From: Pseudorhodoferax sp. Leaf265
GTDB lineage: Bacteria; Pseudomonadota; Gammaproteobacteria; Burkholderiales; Burkholderiaceae_C
NCBI RefSeq assembly: GCF_001422365.1
Contig: NZ_LMMT01000039.1
Location: 432,138 to 496,137 of the forward strand
Length of the DNA stretch: 64,000 bases
Direction of reading: 5' to 3'
The notes beneath the pieces are model-generated. The model made no database searches. It saw only the letters and a list, made by a program, of their open reading frames with translations, and had not been told where the DNA came from. The first letter of the stretch is position 1; every line of letters begins with the position of its first letter. Both the position numbers and the translations under genes were made by a program. Shown here in pieces: positions 54,799 through 64,000 of this stretch.

Positions 54799-55467
54799 TC
54801 AGCGGATCAGGAGGGAAAAAGGCGTCAGCAGCAGGTCGAGGAACTCGAAGGTCAGGCCCATGATGGGGCGCAGCCACAGCGTGCCGACCACGCCGGCCAG
54901 CACCAGGCCCATGACGATGAAGAAGCCCCAGGGCTCTACACGCGACAGCAGCACCGCCTGCTTGTACGGCAGCAGCCCGACCAGCACGCGCCCGCCGTCC
55001 AGTGGCGGCAGCGGGAACAGGTTGAAGGCGAACATCACCACGTTGACCAGCATGCCGGCCTGGCACATCTTGACGAAGAAGGGCTCGGTGACGCCCACGG
55101 CCACCAGCAGGTAGAACGCGACGCCCCACAGCAGGGCCTGCACCAGGTTGGCCAGTGGGCCGGCCAGGGCCACCCAGACCATGTCGCGCTTGGGGTTGCG
55201 CAGCCGGCCGAACTGAACCGGCACGGGCTTGGCGTAGCCGAACACGAAGGCGCCCGAGGTCGCCAGGTACAGCATGATGGGCATCACGATGGTGCCCAGG
55301 GGGTCGATGTGCTTGACCGGGTTCAGCGTCACGCGGCCGAGCAGGTAGGCGGTGTTGTCGCCGTAGTGCCGGGCCACGTAGCCGTGGGCCGCTTCGTGCA
55401 CCGTGATGGCGAAAAGCACGGGCAGCGCGAAGATCAGCAGGTTCTGGAGGATGGCGTCGAAATTCAC
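54799..55467 (-). CDS. Site-2-protease family (M50) membrane metalloprotease
   Basis: This 222-residue protein has a GTG start (VNFDAILQNLLIFALPVLFA). The zinc motif HEAAH at residues 24-28 lies in the first helix pair, and the second metal-ligand motif is NLFPLPPLDGGRVL near residue 148. About five helices are predicted. Short rhomboid-like S2P proteins of this type are conserved in proteobacteria, often next to trpS, and their substrate is not known. No PDZ domain is present, which separates it from RseP. It sits between yciO (10 bases) and trpS (10 bases) on the same strand. Confidence 0.87.
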   Translation of the reverse strand: MNFDAILQNLLIFALPVLFAITVHEAAHGYVARHYGDNTAYLLGRVTLNPVKHIDPLGTIVMPIMLYLATSGAFVFGYAKPVPVQFGRLRNPKRDMVWVALAGPLANLVQALLWGVAFYLLVAVGVTEPFFVKMCQAGMLVNVVMFAFNLFPLPPLDGGRVLVGLLPYKQAVLLSRVEPWGFFIVMGLVLAGVVGTLWLRPIMGLTFEFLDLLLTPFSLLIR

Positions 55468-55477
55468 GGGCGGATTC

Positions 55478-56113
55478 TCACAGGCCCAGCGCGGCCAGGG
55501 AGCCACGGCCTTCGCGCACGATCTCGGGCTCGCCGCCCGTGCCCATGGGCACCAGGTCGATCACCGTGGTCGGCTCGGACGGGCAGGCGCCAGCGTCGAG
55601 CACGGCCGCCAGCTGGTGCTCGAAGCGCTCGCGGATCTCGGCCGCGTCGTGCAGCGGCTCGGTCTCGCCAGGCGGGATCAGCGTGGTGGCCAGCAGCGGC
55701 GCGCCGTGCAGGGCCAGCAGGTCCTGCAGCGCCTTGTGCTCGGGCACGCGCAGGCCGATGGTCTTGCGCGAGGGATGGCTCACGCGGCGCGGCACTTCCT
55801 TGCTGGCTTCCAGGATGAAGGTGTAGGCGCCTGGCGTGGCCGACTTGAGCAGCCGGTACTGCTTGTTGTCCACGCGCGCGTAGTTGGCGAGTTCGGACAG
55901 GTCGCGGCACAGCAGCGTGAGGTGGTGTTTCTCGTCCACACCGCGCAGGCGGCGCATGCGGTCCACGGCGGACTTGTCGTCCAGGTGGCAGACCAGCGCG
56001 TAGCTGGAGTCCGTCGGCACGGCGATCACGTCGCCCTTGGCGAGCAGCGCCACGGCCTGCTTGAGCAGGCGCGGCTGCGGATTCTCGGGATGGAGTTCGA
56101 AGTACTGGGCCAT
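55478..56113 (-). CDS. yciO: YciO-type YrdC/Sua5 domain protein
   Basis: This 211-residue YrdC-fold protein begins MAQYFELHPENPQPRLLKQA, closely matching the YciO start. The nucleotide/threonine pocket motifs are VIAVPTDSSYALVCHLDDKS near residue 35, DEKHHLTLLCRDLSELANYA near 65, TPGAYTFILEASKEVPRR near 98 and PTTVIDL near 185. Family members form threonylcarbamoyl-AMP for tRNA t6A, though YciO itself is a weak or separate paralogue of TsaC. The gene is near the yciV-like PHP gene, as in E. coli. Confidence 0.9.
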   Translation of the reverse strand: MAQYFELHPENPQPRLLKQAVALLAKGDVIAVPTDSSYALVCHLDDKSAVDRMRRLRGVDEKHHLTLLCRDLSELANYARVDNKQYRLLKSATPGAYTFILEASKEVPRRVSHPSRKTIGLRVPEHKALQDLLALHGAPLLATTLIPPGETEPLHDAAEIRERFEHQLAAVLDAGACPSEPTTVIDLVPMGTGGEPEIVREGRGSLAALGL

Positions 56114-56117
56114 GGTG

Positions 56118-57005
56118 TCACCTGGAAAGACGGCCCTCGCGCAGCGTGAGCCAGGCGCCAAGCGCGCCGCAGACGGCGACCAGCGCCATGCCCAGCAGCG
56201 ACCAGCCGTCCGGTACGTGCGAGAAGACCAGCCAGCCGCCGAGCATGGCGAAGCCGATCTGGCCGTAGAGGTAAGGCGTCAGCGTGGCGGCCGGCGCACG
56301 CGAGTAGCCCAGGATTAGCAGGAAATGGCCGACGGTGGCCATCATGCCCATGAGCAGCAGCCCGGCCCACAGCCGCCAATCCGGCAACTGCACCCAGACG
56401 AAGGGCAGCGGGATGGAGGCCGCCAGCGTGCCGATCCAGCCGGTGTACAGGTGGGTGGTCAGCGGTGCATCGGTGCGCGCGAGCTTGCTGGTCAGCACCT
56501 GGAACCAGGCGTTGGTCGCCACCAGGGCCAGCGGCAGCAGCAGCCGCCAGTCGAAGGCTTCGTCGCCGGGCCGGATGATGACCATCGTGCCGACGAAGCC
56601 GCCGATCACCAGCGCCCAGCGCTGCGGCGACACACGTTCGCCCAGCGTGCGCGCGGCCAGCAAGGTGATGACCAGCGGCGTGATCATGACGATGGCCGTG
56701 AACTCGCCGACCGGCATGGTCTTGAGGCTCAGGAAGGCCAGCAGGCTGCTGGTGAGCAGCAGCACCCCGCGCAGCAGCTGGAAGCGCGGATGGGCCGTGC
56801 GCAGCATCTTCAGGCCCTGGCGCGGCAGCACGATGGCCGTGGTGGCGATGGCCTGGAATGCGTAGCGGAACCACAGGCCCATCAGCAGCGGCACGGTCAC
56901 GGTGACGGCCTTGGTGGTGGTGTCCAGCACAGCGAAGCAGGCGACGGCGCACAGCACCAGCGCAATGCCGCCCAATGGCGAGGCGGGCGGTGCGGCCGGA
57001 CTCAC
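56118..57005 (-). CDS. DMT-superfamily (EamA) transporter
   Basis: This inner-membrane protein of about 295 residues has a GTG start overlapping the PHP gene stop (GTGA). Ten helices form two EamA repeats (LGGIALVLCAVACFAVLDTT at the start; LWFRYAFQAIATTAIVL near 45; second half from about residue 150). Members export amino acids, purines or other small metabolites. The substrate is not predictable. It is embedded in a minus-strand run between the PHP phosphatase and yciO. Confidence 0.85.
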   Translation of the reverse strand: MSPAAPPASPLGGIALVLCAVACFAVLDTTTKAVTVTVPLLMGLWFRYAFQAIATTAIVLPRQGLKMLRTAHPRFQLLRGVLLLTSSLLAFLSLKTMPVGEFTAIVMITPLVITLLAARTLGERVSPQRWALVIGGFVGTMVIIRPGDEAFDWRLLLPLALVATNAWFQVLTSKLARTDAPLTTHLYTGWIGTLAASIPLPFVWVQLPDWRLWAGLLLMGMMATVGHFLLILGYSRAPAATLTPYLYGQIGFAMLGGWLVFSHVPDGWSLLGMALVAVCGALGAWLTLREGRLSR

Positions 57006-57865
57006 TGGATGCGGTCCGCCAGCAGCTCCCAGACGGGGGTCAGGTCGCCCGGCAGGTAGGGCAGCGCCCCCAGGTCGCAATGGCTCTCGCCCGGGCTGTG
57101 GAAGTCGCTGCCGCGCGAGGCCGCGAGGCCGAACTCGCGTGCCACGCCCGCGTACTCCACGTACTCGGCTGGCGTGTGGCTGCCGGTCACGACTTCGACG
57201 CCGCGGCCGCCGTGGGCCTTGAACTCGCTGAACAGCGCGTATTCCTCGGTGGCGTTGAACTTGTAGCGGCCCGGATGGGCGATCACGGCGATGCCGCCAC
57301 ACTGGGTGATCCAGGTGACGGCGTCCCTGAGGTTGGCCCAGCGGTGCGGCACGTAGCCGGGCTTGCCTTCGGTGAGGTACTTGCGGAACACCTCGGGCGT
57401 GTCCTTGCAGTGGCCGGCCTCGACCAGGAAGCGCGCGAAGTGGGTGCGCGAGATCAGTGCCGGGTTGCCGACGAACTTGAGCGCGCCCTCGTAGGCCCCG
57501 ACGATGCCGACCTTGGCCAGGCCCTCGGCCATCTCCCGCGCGCGCGGGCCACGGCCGTCGCGCGTGTCGGCCAGGCCCTGCTGCATGCGCGGGTCTTCGG
57601 CGTCGAAGCCCAGGCCCACGATGTGCACGGTCTCGCCCGCGAAGGTGACGGAGATCTCGGCGCCAGTCAGGTAGCGCATGCCATGGGCCTTGGCCGCGGC
57701 CGCGGCGCGCTGCTGGCCGCCGATCTCGTCGTGGTCCGTCAGGGCCCACAGTTCGACGCCGTTGGCGCTTGCGCGCTGCGCCAGCTCCTCCGGGGTCAGC
57801 GTGCCGTCGGAGACGACGGAATGGCAATGCAGGTCGGCGTTGAGGATGGAAGGCACGGCGGGCAT
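57002..57865 (-). CDS. PHP-domain phosphoesterase (YciV/RnmA-like 3',5'-nucleotide phosphatase)
   Basis: This 287-residue PHP enzyme begins MPAVPSILNADLHCHSVVSD. Metal-site motifs follow in order: DLHCHS near residue 11, ALTDHDEIGG near 41, GAEIS near 66, VIAHPGRY near 190 and GSDFHSPGE near 248. The E. coli relative YciV (RnmA) removes the 3' phosphate from 3',5'-bisphosphonucleosides and trims RNA 5' ends. The start at 57865 was chosen by family N-terminus. Neighbouring yciO supports the YciV reading. Confidence 0.88.
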   Translation of the reverse strand: MPAVPSILNADLHCHSVVSDGTLTPEELAQRASANGVELWALTDHDEIGGQQRAAAAAKAHGMRYLTGAEISVTFAGETVHIVGLGFDAEDPRMQQGLADTRDGRGPRAREMAEGLAKVGIVGAYEGALKFVGNPALISRTHFARFLVEAGHCKDTPEVFRKYLTEGKPGYVPHRWANLRDAVTWITQCGGIAVIAHPGRYKFNATEEYALFSEFKAHGGRGVEVVTGSHTPAEYVEYAGVAREFGLAASRGSDFHSPGESHCDLGALPYLPGDLTPVWELLADRIQ

Positions 57866-57917
57866 TCTAGGTGGACCCTCCATTCTCGAAGGTCGCCCCG
57901 GCGGCAGTGGCCGCCCA

Positions 57918-57947
57918 AAAAACAAAACCCGCTCGGTGGAGCGGGTT
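57918..57947 (-). terminator. Rho-independent terminator of the rpmB-rpmG operon
   Basis: A 9-bp stem AACCCGCTC/GAGCGGGTT with a 4-base loop (57926-57947) is followed on the minus strand by TTTTGTTTTTT, 32 bases beyond the rpmG stop. Confidence 0.88.
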
Positions 57948-57979
57948 CGTGGAGGGTGCTGCGGGCCGGAGCCCAGCCA

Positions 57980-58150
57980 TCACTTCAGCTTGATTTCCTT
58001 GTACTCGACGTGCTTGCGAGCCTTGGGATCGAACTTGGTGATCAGCATCTTCTCGGGCATGAGCTTCTTGTTCTTGGTCGTGGTGTAGAAGTGACCGGTG
58101 CCGGCAGTAGATTCCAGCTTGATCTTCTCGCGTCCGCCTTTGGTAGCCAT
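57980..58150 (-). CDS. rpmG: 50S ribosomal protein L33
   Basis: This 56-residue bL33 was read directly from the minus strand: [20 protein letters not shown] near the start and YKEIKLK at the end. It lacks the zinc-binding cysteines of the C+ form, so it is the zinc-independent type. It follows rpmB by 16 bases, the usual order, and is followed by a terminator. Confidence 0.95.
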   Translation of the reverse strand: MATKGGREKIKLESTAGTGHFYTTTKNKKLMPEKMLITKFDPKARKHVEYKEIKLK

Positions 58151-58166
58151 GGTGATTCCCCTTCGC

Positions 58167-58403
58167 TTAAGCTGCTTGGCCGCGTGCGCGCAGGTCTGCG
58201 AGCACAGCGTCGATGCCGTTCTTGTCGATCAGGCGCAGGCCGGCGTTGGAGATGCGCAGGCGCACCCAACGGTTCTCGGTCTCCACCCAGAAGCGGCGGT
58301 ATTGCAGGTTCGGCAGGAACCGGCGCTTGGTCTTGTTGTTGGCGTGGGAAACATTGTTCCCGACCATCGGGCCCTTGCCCGTGACTTCACATACGCGTGA
58401 CAT
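58167..58403 (-). CDS. rpmB: 50S ribosomal protein L28
   Basis: This 78-residue bL28 begins [20 protein letters not shown] and contains [20 protein letters not shown]. It is the zinc-free type, apart from a single Cys at residue 5. It is the first gene of the rpmB-rpmG operon. The 146 bases to trxB show no further gene; an AT-poorer stretch contains GCGATTATAGCC, close to a -10 element on the minus strand. Confidence 0.96.
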   Translation of the reverse strand: MSRVCEVTGKGPMVGNNVSHANNKTKRRFLPNLQYRRFWVETENRWVRLRISNAGLRLIDKNGIDAVLADLRARGQAA

Positions 58404-58549
58404 GGGTCACTTCCTCGTAATGACAGCTGGCACCATGCCGCGCGGAAGACGCGGCCGGGTGTTTTGCAGCTTGACCTCGCCAAGAAGCAGGTGGCGGTTT
58501 CCTGTCGTTTGCCGGGCGATTCCGGCAAAGCCCGCGATTATAGCCGCGT

Positions 58550-62740
<4,191 letters not shown>

Positions 62741-62744
<4 letters not shown>

Positions 62745-63436
62745 ACCAAGTGCGCACTGGCCGACTCCCAGACTCCATGCCATTCAAACCCCTGCGGACC
62801 CTGGCCATCGGCGGTCTGCTCGCATTGGGCCTGTCCGCCGTCCACGCCGACGCGCTCGACAGCCTCGAAGCCTTCGTCAAGACCGTCAAGAGCGGCCGCG
62901 CGGCCTTCACGCAGACCGTCACCTCGCCGCCGCGCGAAGGCCAGGCGGCCCGCAGCAAGACCTCCAGCGGCAGCTTCGCGTTCCAGCGGCCGAGCCGTTT
63001 TCGCTTCGACTACACCAAGCCCTTCGAGCAGACCATCGTGGCCGACGGCCAGACGCTGTGGATGCACGATGTGGACCTGAACCAGGTCACGGCGCGCAAG
63101 CAGGCCGATGTGCTGGGCTCCACGCCGGCCGCGCTCGTGGCGGCCGCCCCCGACCTGGCCGCGCTGCGCACCGACTTCGACCTGAAGGCCGCGCCCGACA
63201 GGGATGGCCTGCAGTGGGTCGAGGCCACGCCCAAGGCCAAGGACGGCCAGTTGTCGTCCGTGCGCGTGGGCCTCAAGCCCGGCGACAAGGGGCCCGAGCT
63301 GGCCGCGCTCGAGATCGCCGACAGCTTCGGCCAGCGCTCCGTGCTGCGCTTCACACAGGTCGAGATCAACCCGGCGCTGCCGGCCAGCAGCTTCCAGTTC
63401 AAGCCGCCGGCCGGTGCCGACGTGCTGCGCCAGTAG
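62741..63436 (+). CDS. lolA: Outer-membrane lipoprotein carrier protein LolA
   Basis: This protein of about 231 residues begins [21 protein letters not shown] signal peptide follows ([16 protein letters not shown]), with mature start [20 protein letters not shown]. The LolA fold signature includes [20 protein letters not shown] and [16 protein letters not shown] near residue 110. It ferries lipoproteins from LolCDE to LolB across the periplasm. The ATG overlaps the ftsK stop (ATGA). An internal ATG at 62777 would give a more normal signal peptide. The pairing with ftsK is conserved. Confidence 0.93.
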
Positions 63437-63440
63437 ACCG

Positions 63441-63911
63441 ATGCAGCGGCGCCTGGCTTTGCCGCTGCTGCTGGCCACCTTGCTGGCAGCCTGCGGCACG
63501 ACGCCGCCGCGCGGGCGCCAGCCCGCCGAGAGCCGCCTGTCGTCCGACGCCGCAAGCGATGTGGCCGTCCACGCGCTCGGACTGGTCGGCACGCCCTACC
63601 GCTACGGCGGAAACACACCCGATGGCGGCTTCGACTGCAGCGGCCTGATCGGCTACGTCTACCGCCACGGCATGATGCCCGTGCTGGCGCCGCGCACGGT
63701 GGCGCAGCTGGCCGGCTGGGGTGCCGAAGTGGACCGCAGCATCCTGCGCACCGGCGACCTGGTGGTGTTCGGCGCGCGTGCCACGCATGCCGGCATCTAT
63801 GTGGGCGAAGGCCGCTTCGTGCACGCGCCGTCCACGGGCGGCACGGTGCGGCTGGACCGGTTGGACGGGCCCCACTGGTCGCGCCAGCCCGTCGCTTTCC
63901 GCCGGCCTTGA
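63441..63911 (+). CDS. NlpC/P60-family cell wall endopeptidase lipoprotein
   Basis: This 156-residue protein has lipobox LLAAC (lipidated Cys18) and begins MQRRLALPLLLATLLAACGT. The NlpC/P60 domain carries the catalytic Cys66 in GGFDCSGLIGYVYR and His116 in ATHAGIYVG. A third residue lies in the segment containing His128 (FVHAPSTGG). It cleaves D-gamma-glutamyl-meso-diaminopimelate bonds in peptidoglycan, as E. coli Spr/MepS. It follows lolA by four bases on the same strand, so co-transcription with ftsK-lolA is likely. Its own target step (hydrolase of growth or recycling) is not certain. Confidence 0.9.
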   Translation: MQRRLALPLLLATLLAACGTTPPRGRQPAESRLSSDAASDVAVHALGLVGTPYRYGGNTPDGGFDCSGLIGYVYRHGMMPVLAPRTVAQLAGWGAEVDRSILRTGDLVVFGARATHAGIYVGEGRFVHAPSTGGTVRLDRLDGPHWSRQPVAFRRP

Positions 63912-63921
63912 TCCTGCGCGC

Positions 63922-64000
63922 TCAGCTGCGCGTGACCCGGTCCAGCAGGCTGTACCAGGCCACGCCCGCTGCGATGTAGAAGCGCTGCCAGCGGTGCATG
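63922..64000 (-). CDS. 3' end of a convergent gene cut by the window edge
   Basis: The minus strand is open from the window edge to a TGA at 63922-63924, giving a tail that reads MHRWQRFYIAAGVAWYSLLD followed by RVTRS. The mixed aromatic/basic composition suggests the C-terminus of a membrane or membrane-associated protein, and the convergent position is normal. Too little is present for a family call, and the initial Met may be internal. Confidence 0.35.
   Translation of the reverse strand, partial: MHRWQRFYIAAGVAWYSLLDRVTRS

Overview
The window is GC-rich, gene-dense bacterial chromosome. It points to a betaproteobacterium of the order Burkholderiales, most likely family Comamonadaceae. 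The evidence is the nlpD-rpoS-rlmD order, tonB-exbB-exbD-hemP, a divergent ppsR/ppsA pair, rpsF-priB-rpsR-rplI-dnaB, rpmB-rpmG, ftsK-lolA and a phaB reductase, all with high-GC codon use. I see no prophage, insertion sequence, CRISPR array or plasmid gene. Coding density is very high, no stretch over 300 bases lacks a gene, and many neighbours overlap by ATGA.

Layout. 1-3.4 kb: nlpD end, rpoS, rlmD and a small lipoprotein. 3.5-4.8 kb: a Bax-inhibitor-like membrane protein and a GlcG/HbpS-like protein. 4.9-11.9 kb: an iron region with hemP, exbD, exbB, tonB, bacterioferritin-associated ferredoxin, an FMN 2-hydroxyacid oxidase, a PiuC/YbiX hydroxylase and a Fiu-type TonB receptor. Fur-box-like sites precede hemP and the receptor. 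12-16.9 kb: a macA-macB-nodT type tripartite efflux operon. 17-20.1 kb: bacterioferritin, then ahpC and ahpF. 20.1-25.9 kb: ppsR, ppsA and a large fused sodium:solute symporter. 25.9-31.5 kb: ribosomal proteins, priB, dnaB, a PLP dehydratase, serS and tRNA-Ser(CGA).

31.6-45.7 kb is the metabolic and accessory part. It holds a SWIB-domain protein, an acyl-CoA synthetase divergent from a crotonase, an orphan NikR, phaB, a CPA2 antiporter and two c-type cytochromes. These are followed by an operon of two acyl-CoA dehydrogenases plus a thiolase-like protein lacking the catalytic cysteine, then a LysE exporter with a divergent Lrp regulator, and phosphatidylserine synthase.

45.9-53.5 kb is a same-strand run that reads like a stationary-phase or oxidative/desiccation stress block: three-domain LigD without Ku in view, three uncharacterised small or membrane proteins (one of 24 residues), GlgX, a Cu/Zn-SOD lipoprotein and an OsmC-like protein. 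53.4-58.4 kb runs the other way: trpS with an extra C-terminal domain, an M50 protease, yciO, an EamA transporter, a yciV-like PHP phosphatase, rpmG and rpmB. 58.5-64 kb: trxB divergent from a Crp/Fnr regulator, then ftsK, lolA, an NlpC/P60 lipoprotein and the end of a convergent gene.

Most of the window is conserved housekeeping DNA. No clear new system emerges. The best candidates for a second look are the acyl-CoA dehydrogenase/thiolase-like operon, the symporter with a DUF4212-like fusion and an EF-hand-like loop, the stress block with its tiny membrane peptide, and the oxidase next to the PiuC/Fiu pair.
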